NCBI RefSeq assembly: GCF_950295315.1
Contig: NC_080179.1
Span: 70,368,615 to 70,432,614 of the forward strand
Length of the DNA stretch: 64,000 nt
Direction of reading: 5' to 3'
From: Erinaceus europaeus
Lineage: Eukaryota > Chordata > Mammalia > Eulipotyphla > Erinaceidae
Shown here: positions 31,011-42,599 of the stretch, piece after piece
Position numbering within the stretch: the stretch's first letter is position 1
Layout of the letters: the number at the start of each line of letters is the position of its first letter
Translations under genes and position numbers: made by a program
The notes under the pieces: generated by a model
The model's input: the letters and a program-made list of their open reading frames with translations, nothing else
Told to the model about the DNA's origin: nothing
The model's database searches: none

Positions 31011-31690
31011 ATGGTTTAGGGCTGGATGGGTGGACAGCAAAGCATGTCTAGATGTCCATGTGAGAGAGGACAACTGCTCCTGTCTTTCACACAACCATGG
31101 ATTCCTGTCTGCAGCTATTACAGCTCCTCTTGAGTGAAAAGGAAGGAGTAAAACAAGGGTGAACTGGTCAAATGATGCAAAAAAAAAAAAAAAAAAAGTG
31201 AAATAAGGGAGTAAAGAGAAGTCATAAACAGAAAACACCAGGAATAATCTGGAAAACTTGAAAGGAATATTCTCTTTCTGCTGCATTCATTATTCCTTTC
31301 CATTTGTTCTCAACAGTTTGCCCTCGTGGGCAATGTAACATGATCAAATGACCTCACACACGACTCTCATTTTCATAACATGCTGGTCACATGCATGGGG
31401 TAGTTTGATGACGCCAGATTCAAAAAGCCAGAGGTGTACTCATGCCTCTTGGTGTTTTCACTGCTCCAGAGGAATTCTAAATACAAATAAGCTTCACTCC
31501 AGGAAACAGAAAAACTCAATCAAGTATCGGTCAGATTTTGTTACTTACTAACTTGATGAATAGGAGTAGAAACATTACTTCCATTGGGGGGAGGGTCGGC
31601 CTCAACTGATTTTCAACCATTGGAGGAATAACTCTAATGAAATCATCCGGTAATTGTCTTTCACTTTGTTTCTATTAGTAATTGAATAAT
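31011..31690. other. Mostly unique stretch
   Basis: An A-run lies at 31180-31198. Otherwise nothing recognised. Confidence 0.4.
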
Positions 31691-32000
31691 GATTAACAAG
31701 ACTATAAGATACCAGGGTGTGTGTGTGTGTGTGTGTGTGTGTACAATTCCATACAGTTTGCACCACCAGAGTACTGTGTCCCATCCTCTCCATTGGAAAC
31801 TTCCGTATTCTTTATCCCTCTGGGAATATGGACCAAAATTCTATTTCGGGTACAGAAGGTGGGAGTTCTGGCTTCTGTAATTGATTCTCTGCTGGGCATG
31901 GGCATTGGCAGGTCGATCCAAACCCCTAGCTTGTTTCAGTCTTTCCTTAACTGAGTAGGGCTCTGGAGAGGTGAGATTCCCGGACACATTAGTGAGGCAG
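31690..32000 (-). mobile_element. L1 3'UTR fragment (long-3'UTR subfamily)
   Basis: Reverse copy: 'CCAATGGAGAGGATGGGAC' on the minus strand and 'CAGAAGCCAGAACTCCCACC', as in 43720-43870. A (GT)n tract is at 31716-31742. Confidence 0.78.
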
Positions 32001-32141
32001 AAGGCTAGGCTTCACCCCCACTTTCTAACCCAATTCATTTACCATGATAATCAGAAGTCTTTGTTATGTTGTCTCAAAAGGCACAATTGTTTTTTCATTG
32101 CTAGGTGCTATTGTATTGCACACAGATTCCACAACTTCTTT

Positions 32142-32429
32142 TTTTTTAATATTTATTTATTTGTTCCCTTTTGTTGCTTTTGTTGTTTTATTGTTGTAGT
32201 TATTATTGTTGTTGTTGATGTCATCGTTGTTGGATAGGACAGAGAGAAATGGAGAGAGGAGGGGGAAGACAGAGAGGGGGAGAGAAAGACAGACACCTGC
32301 AGACCTGCTTCACTGCCTGTAAAGTAACTCCCCTGCAGGTGGGGAGTCAGGGCTTGAACCGGGATCCTTACATCAGTCCCTGTGCTTTGCGCCATGTGCG
32401 CTTAACCTGCTGCACTACCGCCAACTCCC
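32142..32429 (-). mobile_element. SINE family A with TSD
   Basis: TSD TCCACAACTTCTTT at 32128-32141 and 32430-32443. Target: an old reverse L1. Confidence 0.94.
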
Positions 32430-33285
32430 TCCACAACTTCTTTATCTAGTCATCTGCTAAGCCTGTTGTTGACTCCGTGTTTTGACTCTTGTGAGTAATG
32501 TTGCTATGAACATAGAGGTGCAAAAGTCCCTTTCTCTTACGCTTTCATATCCTTCAGATAAATGCTTAGAAGTGGTGTTGCTGGATCATAACATTATTTC
32601 CATTTTTGGGGTGTTTTGTTTTGTTTTTACAAAACTTTCTCTTTAAAAAAAAATTATTAATTCATTTATTTTCCTGGGAGAGAGACCAGAACACTACTCA
32701 TTTCTAGCATTTTTCGGTGCCAAAGATTGAATCTGGTTTCTTCGGGGCCTCAGACATACAAGTCCTGTACTCTAGTAATGACCTATCTTGCTGGCCATAT
32801 TTTAATTTTAATTTTTTTCATTTTGCTAAAAGATATTTTTAAATTTTTTTTTTGTTTTTTTGTTTTTTTTTCAAGAGGGAAGGGAGAGAGAGAAAACATG
32901 ACAAGCGCTACTCAGTTTGGGTTTATAGTGGTGCTGGAGATTGAACCTAACACTTCGGTGCCTCAGGCATGAAAGTCTTTTGTATAACCATTATGTTGTC
33001 TCTCCAGCCCTCTAGCCCCATTTTTAGTTTTTTAAGGATTCTCCATGTTTTTTTCCACAAAGGGTGCACCAATTTACATTCCCGAGAACAGTGTACAAGA
33101 GTCCCTTTTTCTCCATGCCAATGCCAGTGCTTATTCTTTACAGGGTTTTTGCTTGCTCTGCGCCATACATCATTTACGTGTGTGACATAATCATTGTGGT
33201 TTTGATTTGCATTTCTCTAATGACAAATGATCCCTAAATTATTTAGTGTGATCCCTAAATTATTTCCCACATCACTTACTAGATA
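32430..33285 (-). mobile_element. Old L1 3' region, interrupted
   Basis: Reverse L1: 'GTTGCTATGAACATAGAGGT' (32500s) and 'CACCAATTTACATTCCCGAG' to 'TTGATTTGCATTTCTCTAAT' (33065-33225), separated by SINE pieces at 32650-33010. Confidence 0.75.
32650..33012 (-). mobile_element. Two SINE C/D-like copies
   Basis: 32655-32800 ('GGGAGAGAGACCAGAACACT') and 32860-33012 ('TATAGTGGTGCTGGAGATTG', 'ACCATTATGTTGTCTCTCC'). Confidence 0.65.
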
Positions 33286-33289
33286 TATT

Positions 33290-33576
33290 CTTTTTTTTTT
33301 TAACATTTATGTATTTATTTATTTATTCCCTTTTGTTGCCCTTGTTTTATTGTTGCTATTATTGATGCTGCCGTTGTTGGATAGGACAAAGAGAAATGGA
33401 GACAGGAGGGGAAGACAGAGGGGGGAGAGAAAGATAGACACCTGCAGACCTGCTTCACTGCCTGTGAAGCGACTCCCATATAGGTGGGGAGCAGGGACCT
33501 CTAACCAGTATCCTTACACTAGTCCTTGTGCTTTGTGCCATGTGCGCTTAACCAGCTGTGCTACCACCTGACTCCC
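33290..33576 (-). mobile_element. SINE family A with TSD
   Basis: TSD ACTAGATATATT at 33278-33289 and 33577-33588. Confidence 0.95.
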
Positions 33577-33589
33577 ACTAGATATATTT

Positions 33590-34320
33590 TTAATTGTTGT
33601 AGGGGAGGTGGACTATTATTTAATTCATCCTAAGATAGTGGAGTTTTTGTTTGCTTGCTTGTTTGTTTTCACAAAAACAAGAGTTGTAGTGAATTTCTTT
33701 CCCTAAATATAAAATAGAATGTCTTTCTTAGATATCCTAAACAGGTGCCATTTATTTTATATTAATAAAAATGGACTGAGTGAGAAATTGGGAGTGATAT
33801 ACATCATAATGTAGTCATTTCAAATCATTTGGAAAGTGAGACACTAACAGAAATACATGACCAAGAATCCACTCTCTCTTTCAAGAAACATCCAGAGTGG
33901 CACAAAACAGTGCAGTTTCCGGTGTCTCACTTACCCAGAAACCACTTACGTATACCTAGTTGTTCACAGAGCCAGAGCTAAAGCTATTGAGTTAAACCAC
34001 ATTTGAAGTAGTTAAAGGAAGTCCAGGCTAAATCTGGACAAAGGGAGTGCCACTGACTTACATGGGAAAGTATGCAAAGACATGTGTTACTGCAAGACCC
34101 AACTGCTAACAGTCTATTTCTGTACTTCCTGCTTGCAATGCACCAATGAAATTGTACCAAGTAACTTAGAGACCTGCCCTATAGGTATAAATACCCTAGA
34201 GAGCAAAGGCTGGTCACTGGTGTTCCTCTCAGAGAAATTGGACACCAAGCCTACTGGCATAAAGTTTCTCCTTTGTCAAATATTTGGTTCTCAGGTCTTG
34301 TTTGCTGTTTCACATTTTAT
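33590..34320. other. Unique stretch
   Basis: Nothing recognised. A short open frame at 34082-34450 runs into a SINE and has no support. Confidence 0.4.
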
Positions 34321-34321
34321 G

Positions 34322-34690
34322 GGGTTCGTGAGACGGCTCAACAATAGGGTCTCTGGTTTTGAACCTCAGCACCACATGGCAAGCACCATGATTAGTGCTG
34401 TCTCTTCTCTGCCTCTCTCCCTCTCTCTATCAAAAGATATTGATAGATGAATACAAAACTTGGCCCTGGAAGGCCTGAATTGTGTGCATACAGCTCGGGT
34501 TCAAACCCAATACCATATAAGAGGAGCTATGGCAACAAAGAAAGATCAAGTGAATTGGTGTCTCCCTTTTTTCTGTCTCTCTGAGAGGGAAAATGTGGGC
34601 TACAGAGGTAAAAGCACATATTCATGAGGCCCCTGCTCTACAAATCAATAAATGTAAATTAAAAAAATAAGAAAATACAAAAGTATGTGT
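34322..34690 (+). mobile_element. Old SINE C/E-like pieces
   Basis: 34325-34440 ('GGTTTTGAACCTCAGCACC', CT-rich) and 34455-34680 (two weak head-like units). Diverged. Confidence 0.4.
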
Positions 34691-34897
34691 GTGTTTGACT
34701 GGATTTTCTTCATCAGAAAAAGCAACTTTGGCACACAAAGTGGAGACATGAGGCATAAAATAGGGAGATCACTCACCATCACTAAAACCGGGTAAAATTG
34801 ATTCCCTCCTGAATTACGCGAAATGATTCAGAGATGTGATTTCTTCAATTCCCTGATGTAGTTAGTTAGCCTCCTTGCAACAAGATTCTTTCTGAAA

Positions 34898-35100
34898 AGA
34901 AAAAGAAGGAAGGAAGGAAGGAAGGGAGGAAGGGAGGGAGGGAGGGAGGGAGGGAGGGAGGGAGGAAGGAAGGAAGGAAGGGAGGAAGGAAGGAAAGAAG
35001 GGAGGAAGGAAGGGAGGTAGGAAGGGAGGGAGGGAGGAAGAGAGAGAAGAAGAAAGGGAGAGAGAGAAAGAGAGAAAGGAAAGAGTGAAGGGAGAAAGAG
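34898..35100. repeat. (GGAA/GGGA)n microsatellite
   Basis: About 200 bp of purine tetranucleotides. It explains the long Leu/Pro/Ser open frame on the opposite strand. Confidence 0.95.
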
Positions 35101-35104
35101 GAGA

Positions 35105-35937
35105 TGACTTCTTCACAAAGGACCCCTACTATAGAACAGACATGAAAATCTAGGAAAAGTACCTTTTGTCACATTTCATAGCGATTTGCTTCTCCTTGGA
35201 AAAAAAGAAGACATATTTTGCATGCTATTAATCTTTGTTTTATTTTGTCTGAAATTTTTTCATGCAAACTACTACTGCAAAGACCTTAGATACAGATAAG
35301 GAAGAGAGGCCTAGAAAACATGCTAAGGAAGAAATCTCAATTCACGCTAATTTAAAATTATGGATGAATTATGCTATTCTGACTGCCAACCACAGTAATA
35401 TTACCACAGAATAATCACTGTCTTCCAAGAAAGTTTTAGGGAAATTGCATCAGTTCTCTGGACACATGCAGAAAAGAGGGTGTGTCTATCTCTCTTCCCC
35501 TCTCTCTTATAAATAAATCTAAGGGGGGAAATAATTTTAATTTAAAAATAACACATGATTTCTCTCTAACAATATATCAAAGTTATGAGATACAAAGCCT
35601 ACATAGATATTTGACCACTATAGGAAGACGAACTACCATAGTGACTAAGGACGTGTCGCCTCCCCTACAGTAACTTGTGAGCATTTGCCAAATAAGGTCA
35701 TGTGAACCAACTTATTGCTGTGGCCTCACTCTTTTCCTAAAGGTGCGCTGCTCACTAGACAACAGCAGTTGTGGCTGAAAATGAAGAAAACCCAAAGAAT
35801 CATGGACTGCCAAACCAGTCAGGAACATTGGGAGCTTTCAAATGGGAACAGTGATAAATTCATTAGGCCAAAGAATAGCATAAGGTCTAGATAGAATTTT
35901 CAGGTCACTGGATTCTCATTAAAAAAATAATAATAGG
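35105..35937. other. Mostly unique flank of the L1
   Basis: A C-type SINE tail is seen at 35460-35530. The rest is not recognised. Confidence 0.4.
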
Positions 35938-35948
35938 GGGGTTCCTGG

Positions 35949-35958
35949 AAGATGGCGG
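35949..35958 (+). promoter_or_regulatory. YY1-like site at L1 5' end
   Basis: AAGATGGCGG lies 11 bp from the element start. In primate L1 a YY1 site at the same place sets the transcription start. This is inference by analogy. Confidence 0.6.
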
Positions 35959-36179
35959 ACTGAGAAGCTGCTAGTGGCTTGAGCTCTGACCACATCTCCT
36001 GGAAACGGTAGGATTTTCTGCCTTTAGTAGGCCAGTCAATAAGAGGTCTTAGCAGTCACACCAAGGAGGTGATTATAACTTAATTTGGGTTAAAAAAATA
36101 GAGTAGAGAGAAAGGGAAAAGTTTTTTTTTTCTTTTAAATTATTATTCCCAAAGTGCAACTCCTCCCCCTTCCCCCCCC

Positions 36180-37370
36180 ATAACCAGTCCCTGGGGACCA
36201 GCTCCTAGCAGGCTCCCCTGCTGAGATTCATTCTTTACTAAGATCCTGTCCCACCAGGGAGTATCATTCATTATAAGTCTATTCCCTTCTGAAACCTCTG
36301 GCCTTTTTTCTTTCTAAGTAGCCAACCAGCTGCCTCTGCATAAGCAGCTCCCCTCCCTCCCCCCTATAGCTAATTAAATAATAATAAATAAATAAATAAA
36401 TCTTTCCTTTCACTGCTTTTTATTACTGTCTTTTTCTTATCTTTTTCTTTTTTCTCTCTCTCTCTTTTTTTTTTTCTCATTCTTGTCATCCTTTCTTCCT
36501 TAATCCTACAGCTTTCTGAATTCACTGATACACATTTGGGAATTATTTAGGGGAAGAAATCTGACTCAGAGTGGACTCTTTCTGTGAATATCTCTGCTCA
36601 ACTTCCCTTCCTCCTTTAGCTACCCCTAGAATATACAGTGGATAGTAGATTTGCATAACTGTCTGTTCCTGCTATCCTTGTCTAGTCCTGAGGGTTTTTT
36701 TTTTTCTCTGTCTTAACAATCAGATGCTTCTGATCAGGAGGCTTGAGGCAATCTGGGACAGGGTGTTTTACCCTGCTCTATTTTATTATTAATATTATAT
36801 AAAGGCATATATCTTCCCCCCCCCTTTAGGTTGATCAGAATTAACTCTTAGGGTATCTTTCATTGCTAGGGTAGTGGGCATCTTATCTATTATGAGAGGA
36901 ACTTGTCTCGTTACTCCTACTTCCTCTACAGACTCTCCCCTTCTTCCTCCTCCTAGCTAATTAAAATAAAATAAAATAATAAAGTAATCAATTTAAAAAA
37001 AACTTTCCTTTCACTGCTCTTTAATTACAGTTCTTTTTCTTATCTTTTCTCTTTTCTCTCTCTTGTTTCTCTCTTTTTTTTTTTATCTTGTCATACACTT
37101 CTTCCTTCTTTGCCTTTCTGAATTATTTGTGAATTATTTGGGGGAAGAAATACGACTCAGAGTGGACTCTCTATGTGTGTATCTCTGCTCTACTTCCCTT
37201 TCTCCTCTTGTTACCCCTAGAATATACAGTAGATAGTAGATTTACATAACTGTCTATTCTTGCTATCCCTTTTTTCTTTTCTCTTTCTTCTTCACTTGGA
37301 CTTGGTTGCTATTTTTTCATGGACTGGAGACATTGTTTGGCTAACTGGTAGTGATTAAACTGCTTCAAAA
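36180..37370 (+). repeat. Two ~590-bp tandem units in the L1 5'UTR
   Basis: Matching blocks recur at offsets of 587-601 bp: TAGCTAATTAAA (36367, 36954), CTTTCCTTTCACTGCT (36402, 37003), GACTCAGAGTGGACTCT (36563, 37154). Unit edges are approximate. Confidence 0.8.
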
Positions 37371-37511
37371 CTTGCTTCAGTTGCTATTGTAATTCATGAG
37401 GTTGGTGAGAGCATTTGTCATAAAGGTACTTAGTACAGTGTTGCTTGTACTCAAGACACAACAACTGAGGAACAACAGAGCATAAAAATAAGAAACACAT
37501 AAATCAAAAAA

Positions 37512-38422
37512 ATGGGTAGATCAAAAACAAATAAAACTGCTACTCCAATGAATGAAGACAAGAGCCCAGAAGAAACTACAAATCAGCCAGAAGTAACCAT
37601 AGATAAGAAAAGTATGCAAGCAATAATAAACTTATTAATCACAGAAATGAAAACAACATTGGAGGAAAGGAATGGCAGTTTAGGGAAACAACAGTTGAGA
37701 CCCCCAAGGAAAATACTGATTATCTTGAGGCACTTAGAGAACTGAAAGCTGAAATAGCTTTAATGAAGAAAGAAGCTGAGGGAAGGGAAAGCAGACTAAC
37801 AGAAGCAGAAAACAGAATTAGTCAGATAGAGGATGAGTTAGAGAAAACTAAGAAAGAGGTGAAAGAGCTCAAAAAGAGATTGAGAGACACTGAAAATAAC
37901 AACAGAGACATATGGGATGATCACAAAAGAATTAACATTCGCATAATTGGCCTGCCAGAGGAAGAAAGAGAGGAAGGGGAAGGAAACATTCTAGAGGAAA
38001 TAATAGAAGAAAACTTCTCAGACCTGAATAACAGAAAGGACATCAAGATTCAAGAGGCAACAGAGAGTTCCAAACAGAATCAACCCAGACCTGAAGACAC
38101 CAAGACACATCATAGTCACAATGAGAAGAAGTAAAGAAAAAGGATCCTAAAGGCTGCAAGAGAGAAACAAAAAGTCACATACAGGGGAAAACCCATAAGA
38201 TTATCTGCAGACTTCTCCACTCAAATTCTAAAAGCCAGAAGAGAATGGCAAGATATCTATCGAGCCCTGAATGAAAAAGGGTTTCAACCAAGGATAATAT
38301 ATCCTGCTAGGCTTTTATTCAAACTAGATGGAGGGATCAAAAGCTTCTTAGACAAACAACAGTTAAAGGAAGCAACCATCACCAAACAGGCCCTGAAAGA
38401 GGTTTTAAAAGACCTCTTATAA
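37512..38422 (+). pseudogene. L1 ORF1 (nucleic-acid-binding protein), frameshifted
   Basis: Starts MGRSKTNKTATPMNEDK. A frameshift near 37690-37750 moves the coiled coil (RLTEAENRISQIEDELEKTK, KEVKELKKRL) into another frame, and another near 38050-38070 precedes the C-terminal domain (ARREWQDIYRALNEKG, YPARL). RRM-region signature NIRIIGLPEE is visible. Total about 303 codons with frameshifts removed, near the usual L1 ORF1p size. The wild-type protein would trimerise, bind L1 RNA and act as a chaperone. Confidence 0.88.
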
Positions 38423-38482
38423 ACAAGAACATCACTATAATACTGGCAATATATCAGAGCAAGCAAAAATTTATTTTGAACA

Positions 38483-41400
38483 ATGGCACTACAATACATT
38501 AAATCCATAATACCAATAAATGTCAATGGCTTAAACTCACCCATCAAAAGGCACAGAGTGGGGGGATGGATCAGAAAACATAACCCAACCATATGCTGCT
38601 TGCAAGAATCCCATCTGTCACAACAAGATAAACACAGACTTAAAGTGAAAGGATGGAAAACTATCATACAGGCTAACGGACCACAAAAAAGGGCAGGAAG
38701 AGCCATTCTCATCTCAGACACAATAGATTTTAAATTAAAGAAAGTAATAAAAGATAGGCAAGGACATTACATAATGATTAGAGGATCAATCAACCAAGAA
38801 GACTTAAGAATTATAAACATCTATGCACCCAATGAGGGACCATCTAAATACGTCAAGCACTTACTGAAAGAATTTCAAAAATACGTCAATAGTATTAAAA
38901 TAATAGTGGGAGACTTCAGTACCCCACTCTCACACTTAGACAGATAAACAATGCAGAGAACCAACAAAGATACAAGAGAATTGAATGAAGAGATTGACAG
39001 ACTAGACCTCTTGGACATTATCAGAGTCCTTCACCCCAAAAAACTGGAATACACCTTCTTTTCAAATTCACATAACACATACTCAAAGATAGACCACATG
39101 TTAGGCCACAAAGACAGCATCAATAAATTCAAGAGCATCGAAATCATCCCAAGTATCTTCTCAGACAACAGTGGAGTAAAACTAACATTTAACAACAAAC
39201 AGACAATTATTAAAAGTCACAGAATTTGGAAACTAAACAACATACTCCTTAAGAACCACTGGGTCAGAGATTCACTCAAGCAGGAAATTTAAATATTCGT
39301 GGAAACAAATGAAAATGAAGACACAAGCTATCAAAATATTTGGGACACAGCTAAAGCAGTACTGAGAGGGAAACTTATAGCCATACAATCACATATTAAA
39401 CACCAAGAAAAAGCTCAAATGAACGACCTTACTGCACACCTCAAAGACTTAGAGGAAGAGGAACAAAGGAACCCTAAAGCAACCAGAAGGACAGAAATCA
39501 CTAAAATTAGAGCAGAAATAAACAACATCGAAAGTAAAAGAACCATACAAAAGATCAATGAAGCCAAATATTGGTTTTTTGAAAGATTAAACAAAATTGA
39601 CAAACCCCTAGCCAGATTCACCAAACAAAAAAGAGAGAAGACTCAAACTAATAGAATTGTAAACGATGGAGGAGATATCACAACTGACACCACAGAAATC
39701 CAGAGAATCATGTGAAACTTCTATGAAGAACTCTACGTCACCAAGCTAGAGAATCTGGAAGAAATGGAACAATTCCTAGAAACATATGCCCTTCCAAAAC
39801 TGAACCAAGAAGAACTACAAAATCTAAATGCACCAATCACAGACAAAGAAATTGAAACCGTTATTAAGAATCTCCCCAACAACGAAAGTCCTGGACCAGA
39901 CGACTTCACAAACAAATTCTACAAAACTTTCAGGAAACAGTTAGTACCCATACTTCTTAAGCTTTTCCATAAGATTGAAGAAACAGGAATACTTCCTTCC
40001 ACCTTCTATGAAGCCAACATCACCCTGATACCAAAAGCTGATAGGGACAGAACAAAAAAGGAAAACTATAGACCAATATCTCTGATGAACATAGATGCCA
40101 AAATATTAAACAAGATCTTGGCCAACCGGATACAGCAGCATATCAAAAAGATTGTTCATCATGACCAAGTGGGATTCATCCCAGGAATGCAAGGCTGGTT
40201 CAACATCCATAAGTCAATCAATGTCATTCGCCACATCAATAAAAGCAAAGCCAAAAACCACATGATTATCTCAATAGATGCAGAGAAAGCCTTTGACAAA
40301 ATCCAACAACCATTCATGCTCAAAACTCTACAAAAAATGGGAATAGATGGGAAATTCCTCAAGATAGTGGAGTCTATATATAGCAAACCTACAGCCAACA
40401 TCATACTCAATGGACAGAAGCCGAAAGCATTCCCCCTCAGATCAGGGACTAGACAGGGCTGTCCACTGTCACCATTACTCTTCAACATAGTATTGGAAGT
40501 TCTTGCCATAGCAATCAGGCAAGAGAAAGAAATCAAAGGAATACAAATTGGAAGGGAAGAAGTCAAGCTCTCACTATTTGCAGATGATATGATAGTATAC
40601 ATAGAAAAACCTAAAGAATCCAGCAGAAAACTACTGGAAGTTATTAGGCAATATAGCAAGGTGTCAGGCTACAAAATCAATGTACAAAAATCAGTGGCGG
40701 GAGTCGGGCTGTAGCGCAGCGGGTTAAGCGCAGGTAGCGCAAAGCACAAGGACCGGCATAAGGATCCCGGTTCGAACCCCAGCTACCCACCTGCAGGGGA
40801 GTCGCTTCACAGGCGGTGAAGCTGGTCTGCAGGTGTCTATCTTTCTCTCCTCCTCTCTGTCTTCCCCTCCTCTCTCCATTTCTCTCTGTCCTATCCAACA
40901 ATGACAACAACAATAATAACTACAACAATAAAAAAAGGGCAACAAAAGGGAATAAATAAATAAAATAAATATTTTTTTAAAAATCAGTGGCATTTCTTTA
41001 TGCAAATACTAAATCTGAAGAAGAAGACATCCAGAAATCACTCCCATTTACTATTTCAGCAAAATCAATCAAATACCTAGGAATAAAGTTGACCAAAGAA
41101 GTGAAAGACTTATATATTGAAAACTATGAGTCGCTACTCAAGGAAATAGAAACTGATACCAAGAAATGGAAATATATCCCATGCTCATGGACTGGAAGAA
41201 TAAATATCATCAAAATGAATATTCTCCCCAGAGCCATATACAAATTTAATGCAATACCCATCAAAGTTCCACCAAGCTTCTTTAAGAGAATAGAACAAAC
41301 ACTACAATCATTTATCTGGAACCTGAATATACCTAGAATTGCCAAAACCATCTTGAGGAAAAGAAACAGAAATGGAGGCATCACACTCCTAGACCTTAAA

Positions 41401-42599
41401 CTATATTATAAAGCCATCATCATCAAAACAGCATGGTACTGGAACAAAAATAGGCACACATACCAGTGGAACAGAATTGAAAGCCCAGAAATAAATCCCC
41501 ACACCTATGGACATCTAATCTTTGATAAGGGGGCCCAAAGTTTTAAATGGAAAAAGGAGGCTCTCTTCAATAAATGGTGCTGGGAAAACTGCGTTGTAAC
41601 ATGCAGAAGAATGAGATTGAACCACTTTATCTCACCAGAAACAAAAATCAACTCCAAATGGATCAAAGACCTAGATGTCAGACCAGAAACAATCAAATAC
41701 TTAGAGGAAAACATTGGTAAAACAGTTTCCCACCTATACCTCAAGGACATCTTTGATGAATCAAACCCAATTGCAAGGAAAACTAAAGCAGAAACAAACC
41801 AATGGGACTACATCAAATTGAAAAGCTTCTGCACATCCAAAGAAACTATTAAAAAAACAAAGAGACCCCTCACATAATGGGAGAAGATCTTCACATGCCA
41901 TACATCAGACAAGAAACTAATCACCAAAATATATAAAGAGCTCAGCAAACTTAGCACCAAAAAAGCAAATGACCCCATCCAAAAATGGGCAGAGGATATG
42001 AACAAAACATTCACCTCAGAAGAGATCCAAAAGGCTAACAAACATATGAAAAACTGCTCTAGGTCACTGATTACCAGAGAAATGCAATTAAGACAACACT
42101 AAGATACCACCTCACTCCCGTAAGAATGGCATACATCAAAAAGGACAGCAGCAACAAATGCTGGAGAGGTTGTGGGGACAGAGGAACCCTTTTGTATTGC
42201 TGGTGGGAATGTAAATTGGTACAGCCTCTGTGGAGAGCAATCTGGAAAACTCTCACAAGGCTAGACATGGATCTTCCATATGATCCAGTAATTCCTCTCC
42301 TGGGATTATACCCCAAGGACTCCATAACACCCAACCAAAAAGAGGTGTGTACTCCTATGTTCATAGCAGCACAATTCATAATCGTTAAAACCTGGAAGCA
42401 ACCCATTTGCCCATCAACAGATGAGTGGCTGAGAAAGCTGTGGTGTATATACACAATGGAATATTATGCAGCTATCAAGAACAATGAACCCACCTTCTCT
42501 GACCCATCTTGGACAGAGCTAGAAGGAATTATGTTAAGTGAGCTATGTCAGAAAGATAAAGATGAGTATGGGATGATCCCACTCATCAACAGAAGTTGA
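38483..42599 (+). pseudogene. L1 ORF2 (endonuclease-reverse transcriptase), broken
   Basis: Minus the SINE and one TSD copy it spans about 1275 codons, the usual ORF2p length. Endonuclease 38483-39190: QESHL and YAPN present, but GDFS replaces GDFN and SDN replaces SDH at the catalytic Asn and His positions. RT 39900-40700: [11 protein letters not shown] and FADD (40577-40588). C-terminal Zn knuckle [18 protein letters not shown] has Tyr for His. Lesions: in-frame stops at about 38945, 39290, 39713 and 41875, a one-base deletion near 42087, and a SINE at 40699. Several lesions may be CpG or point decay. Confidence 0.92.
40699..40978 (+). mobile_element. SINE family A inside L1 ORF2, with TSD
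   Basis: TSD AAAAATCAGTGGC at 40686-40698 and 40979-40991. A textbook copy: A-box TAGCGCAGCGG, B-box GGTTCGAACCC, tail AATAAATAAAATAAAT. Confidence 0.96.

Noticed and set aside
34862..35116. 84-codon Ser/Leu/Pro frame
   Set aside because: Translation of a GGAA-type tetranucleotide repeat.
40710..40790. tRNA-like heads as tRNA genes
   Set aside because: A- and B-box-like motifs belong to SINE heads. No copy keeps tRNA cloverleaf ends or lacks the SINE body.
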